Source: Proteiniphilum sp. UBA4084 (lineage in GTDB: Bacteria; Bacteroidota; Bacteroidia; Bacteroidales; Dysgonomonadaceae). From it: 27,279 nt of DNA. The translations under genes were made by a program, and so were the position numbers. Positions 9,401 to 14,914 of this stretch are shown one piece after another. The stretch covers positions 1-27,279 of the forward strand of contig DFYK01000050.1 in NCBI GenBank assembly GCA_002383605.1, in the 5' to 3' direction. Under the pieces are notes generated by a model. That model was given only the letters and a program-made list of their open reading frames with translations, searched no databases and was not told the DNA's origin. The first letter of the stretch is position 1. Each line of letters opens with the position of its first letter.

Positions 9401-9849
9401 ACAACTTTTCCCGTTATAGTTTTCCCTTGCTGTTGAGCAGAACGGATCATATCGGCAATAGTAGCTGCATTTCTGTTAGCCTTTTTCATTAATACGATGT
9501 AGTTGTTCTCGAAATCGTAACCGATATCGGTACCTGCAAAAGCTTCATTGAGATACGAAGATACTTTGTCCGACTTACGCTGAACATCCACCTTTCGGGC
9601 TGCATCGATTTCGCGATTGCTGTAAACCACTAAATAGTCGGTTTGCTTTTCAATTTCATTGATGAGTTGACCTACCGTCATCGAATTCGTTTTTAATTCG
9701 ATAACCGCGTCCTGTGCTTTTGTATTCAGTGCCAGCAACTGAAACGAGAAAATAAAAAGAAAAATAAAGGATACTTTCATGATTCTGAATATGCCCTTAA
9801 AGGTTTCATTTTTTATTAAATAAGGTATTCTTAGAAATTTAAATTTCAT
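6457..9849 (-). CDS. SusC/RagA-family TonB-dependent receptor with STN signalling domain
   Basis: This is an outer-membrane TonB-dependent glycan importer of 1130 aa. A signal peptide with an extended N-terminus ends near residue 45 (LNTKAQ). Residues about 50-120 are an STN (secretin/TonB N-terminal) domain, the type that contacts a FecR anti-sigma factor. Residues about 144-215 are a carboxypeptidase-regulatory-like beta domain (GKTITGKVVDANGEPIIGAN). The TonB-box-like SusC motif EEVVVVGYGT is at 221-230, followed by the plug domain (GVILITTK near its end) and the 22-strand barrel, which ends in Phe as expected for Bam-dependent insertion. With the upstream fecR and sigma genes it forms a ligand-sensing circuit: transport signals through STN to FecR and releases the sigma factor. 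The start at ATG 9849 has no clear Shine-Dalgarno, which is common in this phylum. Confidence 0.97.
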   Translation of the reverse strand: MKFKFLRIPYLIKNETFKGIFRIMKVSFIFLFIFSFQLLALNTKAQDAVIELKTNSMTVGQLINEIEKQTDYLVVYSNREIDAARKVDVQRKSDKVSSYLNEAFAGTDIGYDFENNYIVLMKKANRNAATIADMIRSAQQQGKTITGKVVDANGEPIIGANIVEVGTTNGTVTDINGNFSLKVADNATIHVSYIGYVEQEIKAAGRTSFNITLVEDTQSLEEVVVVGYGTARKGDLTGAISSIKGETLTNRSTQQISTAMQGQIAGVQVTRNSGAPGASATVRIRGITTLSNNDPLVIVDGVPSSLNDVIAADVETMTVLKDAASAAIYGSRAAAGVILITTKRAKDREFTFDYNYEYGIDRPTARPKNGDVIDWMNVQNEVKWNDGASDPYSQYSQETIASWLTKNATDPWHYPNTNWVDLILKKSTSHEQHMFSVSGGTEKLHTKSTFNYQKGDGYYENKSYERFVGRINNDYYMTDWLRANIDVDFSKSNSINPSEINAMYWAYLASPYYTPFWEDGRYADAKDGANPVAGLREGGKNRTNYYKFGGKAQIDLIPMKGLTLSAIFAPRFSFTKGKRFSRAVPVYYENGSITYMQSHKTTNLSETRNDNNSQTYQFYGNYQNKWGNHSFNAMAGYEGYTYRWEDLGASRTNYLLDTYPYLNIGPEDYQYNSGSAGHNAYESVFGRLMYSYKNKYMIQGNVRADGSSRFSKDNRWGTFYSMSAGWVMSEESWFKNDVVNYLKIRGSVGQLGNERIGSEFPYLAAISFGNSYMYDKSSQSVTAVQNAAQVYYAFENITWETTTTYGGGLDLQLLDNRLRFSGDYYYKKTSDMLLTLGFPSYAGFSAPSQNAGDMYTKGWDMELGWSDNIGDFWYSVSANLSDYRSKMGYLGDKRTIVGNQIYEEGSHYYEWYMYKTDGLFQTGADLYDADGNKYPTLTPNDKAGNIKYVDVDENGVINADDKVYLGNSQPELLYGGNIAMGWKGFDFNLSFQGIGHQRVLFNSAWIQPLKEQHGAVPELLLGNFWSQHNTEEQNRDAKYPRLTYTNTENTYAGSDYWLFNGAYFRVKNITLGYTLPTDLVNRVRVKDMRLYLSINDLPAISNYPKGWDPEVGSSSDFISTSFVLGVNVKF

Positions 9850-9856
9850 ATCTTTG
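9849..9856 (+). promoter_or_regulatory. Plus-strand -7 element (TATCTTTG) antisense to the susC start
   Basis: TATCTTTG matches TAnnTTTG exactly and overlaps the complement of the susC start codon. No good -33 TTTG is visible at 19-21 bases upstream, so it is scored low. A rho-independent terminator follows on the same strand at 9903-9939. Confidence 0.35.
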
Positions 9857-9861
9857 TAAAG

Positions 9862-9939
9862 TTAAGAGTGAATACTAAAGTTGATTAGGTGTTTGCTTTA
9901 CCGAGGCGATGAGTGTTGGCGCACTTGTCGCCTCTTTTT
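9862..9939 (+). ncRNA. Putative cis-antisense small RNA opposite the susC leader
   Basis: The interval runs from the expected start site after TATCTTTG (9849-9856) to the end of a plus-strand terminator, about 78 nt. No plus-strand protein gene exists here that would need that terminator. An RNA from this interval would be complementary to the susC 5' leader. Small antisense RNAs in this position, repressing susC expression, have been described for several Bacteroides fragilis PULs (DonS type). The existence of the RNA is inferred; only the two flanking signals are seen. Confidence 0.35.
9903..9939 (+). terminator. Rho-independent terminator facing the plus strand between fecR and susC
   Basis: GAGGCGA (9903-9909) pairs with TCGCCTC (9928-9934), with an inner GAGTG/CACTT extension, and TTTTTG follows. 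The T-run is only on the plus strand. On the minus strand the same bases form a hairpin in the susC leader without a T-tail. Confidence 0.7.
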
Positions 9940-9995
9940 GTTTCCATGGATGTTATTTTCTCATAGGCATATTGTTTTTTAATGGGTCAATAAAT

Positions 9996-10964
9996 TTATT
10001 TACTTAATGTGATGATACGATTTTCTAAATCTTTTTTTATGTCGAAATGATGAATTTTTCGGATGATATGTAAAATCTCGTCAATGCCGTCGCTCTGACG
10101 GAATTTGCCGGTATATCGCACATTAAATATTTCAGGATCTTCCACTTTAATGGTAACATCGTAATAGAGTTGCAATTTCTGGAGAATTTCGAGCAAACTT
10201 TCGTTGTCGAAACTGTAAATGCCGTCTTTCCAAAGAAAATAATTCGGATTGACAATCGCCGATACAGACATGTTTCCTTCTTGCATGGTGACTTCCTCTC
10301 CAGGTTTCAACATCAGCGCTCCTTTGCTACCCCGATCGATCTCAACCGAACCTTCGAAAAGCGAGACCTTCGAACGATCGGCATTTGGATAATCTCTTAC
10401 GTTGAATTGTGTTCCCAATACTTTCAATTGGATGTTTTGTGTCGAGACCAGGAAGGGTTTTCGAGGGTTTTTGGCTACATCAAAGTATGCTTCCCCCATA
10501 AGTGTTACCTTGCGTTCTTTACCTGCAAAACGAGAGGGATAAGTCAACGTGGATTTAGCATTGAGCCATACCGTTGTTCCATCCTGCAACGTAATTTGTG
10601 CCCTTTGACCGGCCGGCACGCACAAAGTGTTGAAAGCTTTATCGCGAGTAAAATTTTCGGTGAAAAGAAGCGTGGCAAAAACGGTAGAAACAATCAAAGC
10701 AAGAGCGACAGCCGCAATTTTACCGATTTTTATGAGGAACAACTTTCGCTGTTTGGCTTGCAAACGTCGGGTAAATATCCGATAACTTTCTTTTGCCGTC
10801 TCGTCATCTCCGGGATGTGCCGAAAGCTGCGTCAATGCAAAAAGATTTTGCATTTCCATAAACTCCTTCTTCAACGTTTTGTCTCGATCGATCAGTTTCA
10901 ACAACTGCAAGCGTTCCGAATTATCGAGTTCTCCGAGAAAATATTTCAGTATTCGGTCGTCCAT
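9996..10964 (-). CDS. FecR-family anti-sigma factor (DUF4974 type)
   Basis: This 322-aa inner-membrane protein holds its partner ECF sigma factor and responds to the STN domain of the SusC receptor. The N-terminal cytoplasmic part (1-78) begins MDDRILKYFLGELDNSER, typical of Bacteroidetes FecR proteins. One transmembrane helix spans about 80-102. The periplasmic FecR domain covers about 113-210, with VPAGQRAQITLQDGTTVWLN and the motif FDVAKNPRKPFLV. The C-terminal DUF4974 domain (about 252-320) includes SFDNESLLEILQKLQLYYD. It lies 69 bases after the sigma gene and 146 bases before susC, so it probably shares the sigma promoter. Length and layout are normal for the family. Confidence 0.96.
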   Translation of the reverse strand: MDDRILKYFLGELDNSERLQLLKLIDRDKTLKKEFMEMQNLFALTQLSAHPGDDETAKESYRIFTRRLQAKQRKLFLIKIGKIAAVALALIVSTVFATLLFTENFTRDKAFNTLCVPAGQRAQITLQDGTTVWLNAKSTLTYPSRFAGKERKVTLMGEAYFDVAKNPRKPFLVSTQNIQLKVLGTQFNVRDYPNADRSKVSLFEGSVEIDRGSKGALMLKPGEEVTMQEGNMSVSAIVNPNYFLWKDGIYSFDNESLLEILQKLQLYYDVTIKVEDPEIFNVRYTGKFRQSDGIDEILHIIRKIHHFDIKKDLENRIITLSK

Positions 10965-11033
10965 TTTTACCCTTTTATATAGTTAATACGAATGACTGTC
11001 GAAAAACCACCAAAGAATTTTAAAAAATTTGAT

Positions 11034-11597
11034 TTAAATCAATAGAAAAAACAATATGGGAAGATAATCCTTCAAGATTTCTCTAAGCTTTTGGTAGGCA
11101 ATGGCCATTTGGTTTTCAACGGTATTGAGAGAAATGTTCAACTCTTCGGCAATTATTTTTTGCTTTTTGCCTTCTATTTTATTCATGATAAATATCTGAC
11201 GACACCTTTCGGGAAGCGATTGAATGGCATTGTCGATAATGGTTTCGATATTGGCGTCCGATATAATTTGTTCGTCAAGAGCCTCTAACGACTGCAATTT
11301 CATCTGCATGGTCAACTCGAATTCTTCCTGCATCGCATGAGTAGTATTCAGCACAACCATTCGATGTCGGAGGAAGTCGATGCATCGGTTTTTAATATTT
11401 GTGAACAGATAAGCCGTCAAATTGATCTGACTCGAAAGAAATTCTCTTTTTGTCCAAAGATCCATAAAAATATCCTGGACGATATTCTCCGCATCTTCCT
11501 CATTGGCAACATATTCTTGTGCAAAACGCTTTAATCGGGGATAAAAGGAAAGATATATATCCTCAAAGTCAGCTATGTCTTTCAGATTGTTTTGCAT
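11034..11597 (-). CDS. ECF RNA polymerase sigma factor of the PUL
   Basis: This 187-aa sigma-70 family factor of the Bacteroidetes FecR-linked type should direct RNA polymerase to the susCD promoter. Region 2 is seen at YLSFYPRLKRFAQEYVANEE and DIFMDLWTKR; region 4 is the C-terminal helix-turn-helix (LPERCRQIFIMNKIEGKKQK, ELNISLNTVENQMA). I chose ATG 11597. A longer frame starts with TTG at 11648, but that codon overlaps the -33 element of the promoter found at 11619-11649, so it cannot be part of the message. An inverted repeat spans from the -7 element to the start codon and could be an operator. The gene is followed by fecR. Confidence 0.95.
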   Translation of the reverse strand: MQNNLKDIADFEDIYLSFYPRLKRFAQEYVANEEDAENIVQDIFMDLWTKREFLSSQINLTAYLFTNIKNRCIDFLRHRMVVLNTTHAMQEEFELTMQMKLQSLEALDEQIISDANIETIIDNAIQSLPERCRQIFIMNKIEGKKQKIIAEELNISLNTVENQMAIAYQKLREILKDYLPILFFLLI

Positions 11598-11623
11598 CAA
11601 AATATTTTTTATTCGATGCAAAA
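11590..11623. repeat. 9-bp inverted repeat spanning the sigma-gene promoter and start codon
   Basis: TTTTGCATC (11590-11598) and GATGCAAAA (11615-11623) are perfect 9-bp arms separated by 16 bases. One arm contains the sigma-gene start codon and the other overlaps its -7 element, so the likely transcript begins between the arms. This favours a DNA-level operator over an RNA hairpin. The binding protein is unknown. Confidence 0.5.
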
Positions 11624-11649
11624 ATAAATAAAAAAAACTGTTAAGCAAA
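11619..11649 (-). promoter_or_regulatory. Housekeeping-type promoter for the PUL sigma/fecR genes
   Basis: On the minus strand TTTG (11649-11646), a 19-base spacer and TATTTTTG (11626-11619) match the Bacteroidetes sigma-ABfr pattern. The start site is expected near 11612, leaving a leader of about 15 nt before ATG 11597. Confidence 0.7.
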
Positions 11650-11966
11650 ACAATAAAATTATCATTAGTGTCCCGTTAAAATAATGTTTATTGTTTGTAA
11701 GTATTTTATATTTAATAATATGCGTTGTCTAAACGATCTTGTGATACAAATATGTAAACGAACTTATGATATTTATCAATTACCCATTGATAAGAAAATG
11801 CACGGAGATTTATAAGAAAATAAAACCTGACACAGTTCAATTTACGCTACCTATACTTTTACAAAAGAGTTATTTGAAAAGATATAAACCAAAGAACTTC
11901 GCTCGTAACTAAAGTGTTCCCATCAATATTTTGACTTTTCCAGTTAAAATTCTCTCTGCAATTTTC
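11650..11966. other. Gene-free AT-rich spacer between the PUL and the Hip module
   Basis: No open frame with coding character is seen on either strand. The one clear structure is a perfect palindrome: TTATCAAT (11773-11780) and ATTGATAA (11786-11793) around a 5-base loop, without a T-run. It could be a regulator site or a remnant; nothing ties it to a gene. Confidence 0.5.
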
Positions 11967-11984
11967 TACACCCTTTCGGGTATT
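11967..11984 (-). promoter_or_regulatory. hipB: Hip operator copy 1 (inverted orientation)
   Basis: Read on the minus strand this begins AATACCCGAAA and continues GGGTGTA, sharing its first 11 bases with copy 2 and differing at about three later positions. Its centre is 41 bp from the centre of copy 2. Presumed HipB binding site. Confidence 0.55.
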
Positions 11985-12009
11985 ATTTTGTTTTACCTCT
12001 GAAAAAAAA

Positions 12010-12023
12010 TACCCGAAAAGGTA
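12010..12023 (+). promoter_or_regulatory. hipB: Hip operator copy 2 (covers the -33 region)
   Basis: TACCCGAAAAGGTA contains the inverted repeat TACC-N6-GGTA. It sits where the -33 element of the 12043 promoter would be, so a bound repressor should block polymerase. The layout resembles the TATCC-N8-GGATA operators of E. coli hipBA but with a shorter spacer. Confidence 0.65.
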
Positions 12024-12042
12024 TTATTTTAGAAATTATCAT

Positions 12043-12050
12043 TATATTTG
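12043..12050 (+). promoter_or_regulatory. -7 element of the Hip operon promoter
   Basis: TATATTTG matches TAnnTTTG exactly and lies between operator copies 2 and 3. Transcription should start near 12056, inside copy 3, giving a leader of only about 15 nt before ATG 12071. No TTTG -33 is visible; copy 2 occupies that position. Confidence 0.6.
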
Positions 12051-12064
12051 TACCCGAAAAGGTA
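12051..12064 (+). promoter_or_regulatory. hipB: Hip operator copy 3 (covers the start site; doubles as ribosome binding site)
   Basis: This is an exact second copy of TACCCGAAAAGGTA, centred 41 bp from copy 2. Its AAAAGG (12057-12062) lies 8 bases before ATG 12071 and is the only Shine-Dalgarno-like sequence, so the operator and the translation signal overlap. Confidence 0.65.
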
Positions 12065-12070
12065 TTGAAT

Positions 12071-12295
12071 ATGGATAATCTGCCACTAAACGAATATGTG
12101 AAGTCGAAGCGCAAAGCGCTTGGATTTTCGCGTGAAGAGTTTGCACAGAAAGCGGGTGTAGGGCTGCGTTTCCTGCGTGAACTGGAACAAGGGAAAGAAA
12201 CCCTGAAAATGGACAAGGTAAATCAAGTATTACAATTGTTCGGGATGCAATTGGGTGTTGTACCAATGGACAGAAATAATCTGATAGAGCAATGA
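12071..12295 (+). CDS. hipB: HipB-like HTH repressor (antitoxin component)
   Basis: This 74-aa DNA-binding protein is the first gene of a three-gene Hip module. An XRE/Cro-type helix-turn-helix spans about residues 7-60, with core FSREEFAQKAGVGLRFLREL and the following LEQGKETL turn. The C-terminus is short, as in HipB proteins that use it to contact the kinase or DNA. I chose ATG 12071; a longer frame starts at TTG 12065 inside operator copy 3 and adds only two residues. The stop overlaps the next start (ATGA at 12292-12295), showing translational coupling. It is expected to bind the three upstream repeats and repress the operon. In classical HipBA this protein also neutralises the kinase; in HipBST the second gene product does so. 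Confidence 0.88.
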   Translation: MDNLPLNEYVKSKRKALGFSREEFAQKAGVGLRFLRELEQGKETLKMDKVNQVLQLFGMQLGVVPMDRNNLIEQ

Positions 12296-12615
12296 AACAG
12301 GCCAAAATATTTATGTATGACTATCCGGCGGGTACGCTCACCGAAGATGAGAACGGCTACACCTTTGTATATGACACAACCTACTTGGCGAATAAAAATG
12401 CTGAACCGGTAAGCCTCACGTTGCCTCTAACCGATAAACCATTTGTCAGCAACGTGCTGCATCCTTTCTTCGACGGGCTTATTCCTGAAGGTTGGCTGTT
12501 GGATATTGCCGAAAAGAACTGGAAAATCAACAATCGCGACCGTATGTCTTTGTTGCTCGCTTGCTGCAAAGATTGCATCGGGGCGGTAAGTGTTCAACCT
12601 ATTCAAACGAAATAA
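12292..12615 (+). CDS. HipS-like protein: free-standing HipA N-subdomain 1
   Basis: This 107-aa protein corresponds to the N-terminal subdomain of HipA (Couple_hipA-type), encoded here as a separate gene. The block PVSLTLPL (39-46), FFDGLIPEGWL (59-69) and the ending IGAVSVQP (96-103) align along E. coli HipA residues of about 20-105 (PLSLSLPL, FFDNLLP, VGAVTLIP). In the E. coli O127 HipBST system the equivalent small protein HipS is the antitoxin that inhibits the HipT kinase. It overlaps hipB by 4 bases and ends 2 bases before the kinase gene. Two Cys at 91-92 and one at 95 are unusual and could be redox- or metal-related. The homology is clear; the antitoxin role is inferred from the arrangement. 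Confidence 0.85.
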   Translation: MKQAKIFMYDYPAGTLTEDENGYTFVYDTTYLANKNAEPVSLTLPLTDKPFVSNVLHPFFDGLIPEGWLLDIAEKNWKINNRDRMSLLLACCKDCIGAVSVQPIQTK

Positions 12616-12617
12616 TC

Positions 12618-13553
12618 ATGGAAAAATGCTTGTACTGTTATCAACCGTTGAAACAGGGAGAGGTTGATTTTCATCCGCAATGTTCAAAGAAAATATTTGG
12701 TACTGTCGTTCCGCCTGTGTTTCCCTACACAAAAGCCGATATAGAATCGTTGGCATTGGAAGTGGTACGCTCACAAGTTACGATTACAGGCGTTCAGCCG
12801 AAATTGTCGGTTGACTTGGAAAAAGATAAAGGGGGCGAAAAACGTTTCACTATCGTTGGCTTATGGGGTGAATATATCCTTAAACCACAAACGGAACAAT
12901 ATCCGTCGCTTCCCGAAAATGAAGATTTAACCATGCATCTGGCAGAACTCGCACGGATAAAAACGGTTCCCCATTCCCTGATACGGTTTCAAGATGCTTC
13001 ATTGGCATATATCACTAAACGTATAGACCGTGACAAGAAAGGCGGTAAAATCCCAATGGAAGATATGTGCCAACTGACGGAAAAACTGACCGAACAAAAA
13101 TACAAAGGTTCTCATGAGCAAATTGCCAGAAAGATAGTGGAGTTCTCGGCTTATCCGGTGTTGGATTTAATCAACTATTTTGAGGTGCTGTTATTCTGTT
13201 ACATGACCGGAAATGCAGACATGCACCTGAAAAACTTTTCGCTTTACAAAAAGGTGGGTGAATCTGTTTTGGCTCCGGCTTATGACCTTTTATCTACCAA
13301 GCTGGTTATTCCGCAAGATAACGAAGAATTGGTACTGACGTTGAATGGTAAAAAACGCAAGCTGAAAAAGACAGATTTTGACAGCCTCTTAAAAACAATG
13401 AAGGTCGATGATAAAGCAATCGAAAATGTGTATGACAAATTTAGGAAGATACTACCGGAATGGCTTACGTTTATAGATTCTTCGTTCTTGCCGGATGAAA
13501 TGAAAGTGGATTATAAAGCATTAATACAGGAAAGAGCAGGTATTTTGGATTAA
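12618..13553 (+). CDS. HipT/HipA-like serine-threonine kinase toxin with N-terminal Cys/His motif
   Basis: This 311-aa HipA-family kinase lacks the N-subdomain supplied by the preceding gene. ATG 12618 is chosen; a longer frame uses TTG 12492 and reads through hipS out of frame. Residues 4-22 hold CLYC and HPQC, a CxxC-x11-HxxC arrangement that could bind zinc. The Gly-rich loop is VTITGVQPKLS (54-64), the ATP lysine is probably K89 (YILKPQ), the catalytic motif is GNADMHLKNFS (198-208) with D201 and N206, and the metal-binding Asp is D223 in AYDLLS. All key residues are present, so it should be active. HipA and HipT inactivate aminoacyl-tRNA synthetases (GltX, TrpS); the target here is unknown. 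HipT autophosphorylation serines appear replaced by T55 and T57. Confidence 0.9.
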   Translation: MEKCLYCYQPLKQGEVDFHPQCSKKIFGTVVPPVFPYTKADIESLALEVVRSQVTITGVQPKLSVDLEKDKGGEKRFTIVGLWGEYILKPQTEQYPSLPENEDLTMHLAELARIKTVPHSLIRFQDASLAYITKRIDRDKKGGKIPMEDMCQLTEKLTEQKYKGSHEQIARKIVEFSAYPVLDLINYFEVLLFCYMTGNADMHLKNFSLYKKVGESVLAPAYDLLSTKLVIPQDNEELVLTLNGKKRKLKKTDFDSLLKTMKVDDKAIENVYDKFRKILPEWLTFIDSSFLPDEMKVDYKALIQERAGILD

Positions 13554-13680
13554 TTCAAGCCAACTTCCGCAACCCTATTCCACTACTGGACAACTCTTAA
13601 AACAAGTCCTCCCAACCGCTATATTTGTTGGCAAAACGAAAAAATACCGTCAACAATATGGATTAAATGTGGGATTTTGT

Positions 13681-13720
13681 AGAAAAGAAAAATCCCCGAA
13701 ATGTTTAAATTTCAGGGATT
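13681..13720 (-). terminator. Rho-independent terminator of tRNA-Phe
   Basis: Arms at 13709-13720 and 13691-13702 form a 12-bp stem around a 6-base loop, followed on the minus strand by TTTTTCTTTTCT. One position is a G-U wobble in the minus-strand RNA but a C-A mismatch on the plus strand, so the element is built for the minus strand. The remaining gap from hipT (13554-13680) shows no convincing gene or signal. Confidence 0.75.
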
Positions 13721-13738
13721 CACCCACTTTGTGGTCTG

Positions 13739-13811
<73 letters not shown>

Positions 13812-13833
13812 AACATTGCTTAAATTGCGAGTG

Positions 13834-13864
13834 CAAAGATAAGCGCATTTTCGGGAAATGCAAA
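13834..13864 (-). promoter_or_regulatory. Promoter of tRNA-Phe
   Basis: On the minus strand TTTG (13864-13861), exactly 19 bases of spacer, and TATCTTTG (13841-13834) match the Bacteroidetes consensus fully. The start site is expected about 15 bases before the tRNA. The promoter lies just after the thiL stop codon. Confidence 0.75.
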
Positions 13865-13888
13865 ATATGTCAATAAAAAAGTCAAAAA

Positions 13889-14914
13889 TTATTCCAGATG
13901 ATTCCATCCTTGCGCACGGAGTTGCATCTCCTGTCCGTCACGGGTGACCAGATAACAACCTTGTTCGGGTTTTGTAATATGTCCGATCAGGTGGATGCCC
14001 GACACGGTGCTCATCTTCTCGTGCAGTGTGAGCGGAACCGTGAAAAGAAGCTCGTAGTCTTCACCGCCGTTCAGCGCCACCGTGGTCACGTTCATGTTGA
14101 ACGTCTCAGCCATCATGGCCGTCTGGTAGTCGATGGGTAATCGTTCCTCAAAAAGCTGACATCCCACATTGCTTTGCTTGCAGATGTGCAGCAGGTCTGA
14201 CGATAACCCATCTGAAATATCAATCATGGCGGTGGGAACGATGCCGTTTTCCGCCAGCTGGGCCACGATGTCCTTTCTTGCCTCCGGCTTGAGCTGCCGC
14301 TCCAGCAGGTATTCTTTCCCTGTAAAATCAGGTTGTACCTCACTGCTGCCCTCAAACACGCTCTTCTCTCTTTCCAGCAGCTGCAGACCCATGTAGGATG
14401 CACCCAGGTCGCCCGAAACATAGAGTAGATCGGTATCTTTGGCGCCGTTCCTGTAAACAACCTTATCCTTATCGGCCGAGCCGATGCAGGTGATGCTGAT
14501 GGTAAATCCGGTAAGCGAGGAGGTCGTGTCTCCACCCACGATGTCTACCCCGTAAATCTCACAGGCCAGCTTCAGCCCGCTGTAAAAGTCCTCAAGATCT
14601 TCTACCGTGAACCGTTTCGATATACCCAGGGAGACGGTGATCTGTTGCGGGTTGCCGTTCATCGCGTAGACGTCGGAGAAATTGACAACGGCAGCTTTAT
14701 ATCCCAGATGTTTCAGTGGAACGTACACGAGATCGAAATGGATTCCTTCCAGCAACAGGTCGGTCGTGACCAATATCTGTTTACCGGCATGATCGAGTAC
14801 GGCAGCATCGTCGCCCACCCCTTTCAGGGAAGTGGGCTGTGTGAGCTGAATATCACCGGTCAGACGATCAATCAGTCCAAACTCCCCCAATGTTGCTATT
14901 TCTGTTCCTTTCAT
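13889..14914 (-). CDS. thiL: Thiamine-monophosphate kinase
   Basis: ThiL (341 aa, cytosolic) phosphorylates thiamine monophosphate to thiamine diphosphate with ATP, the last step of thiamine cofactor synthesis. It belongs to the PurM/ThiL fold. Seen motifs are GVGDDAAV (32-39), TTDLLLEGIHF (50-60), NFSDVYAMNG (78-87), VDIVGGDTT and DISDGLSSDL, which bind Mg2+ and nucleotide. Length is normal. Its ATG overlaps the stop of the purine nucleoside phosphorylase gene by 4 bases (14911-14914), so it is translated as the last gene of the sppA-lpxK-PNP run. No TPP riboswitch is visible near it. Confidence 0.96.
   Translation of the reverse strand: MKGTEIATLGEFGLIDRLTGDIQLTQPTSLKGVGDDAAVLDHAGKQILVTTDLLLEGIHFDLVYVPLKHLGYKAAVVNFSDVYAMNGNPQQITVSLGISKRFTVEDLEDFYSGLKLACEIYGVDIVGGDTTSSLTGFTISITCIGSADKDKVVYRNGAKDTDLLYVSGDLGASYMGLQLLEREKSVFEGSSEVQPDFTGKEYLLERQLKPEARKDIVAQLAENGIVPTAMIDISDGLSSDLLHICKQSNVGCQLFEERLPIDYQTAMMAETFNMNVTTVALNGGEDYELLFTVPLTLHEKMSTVSGIHLIGHITKPEQGCYLVTRDGQEMQLRAQGWNHLE

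Noticed and set aside
11598..11648. Longer start (TTG 11648) for the PUL sigma factor
   Set aside because: The TTG overlaps the -33 element; ATG 11597 follows a complete promoter.
13554..13680. Short open stretch after hipT as a gene remnant
   Set aside because: One frame stays open without a start codon, but it matches nothing I know and is too short to call.
11650..13738. Hip module as an integrative element in tRNA-Phe
   Set aside because: It abuts the tRNA 3' side, but I found no integrase and no second copy of the tRNA 3' end on the far side.
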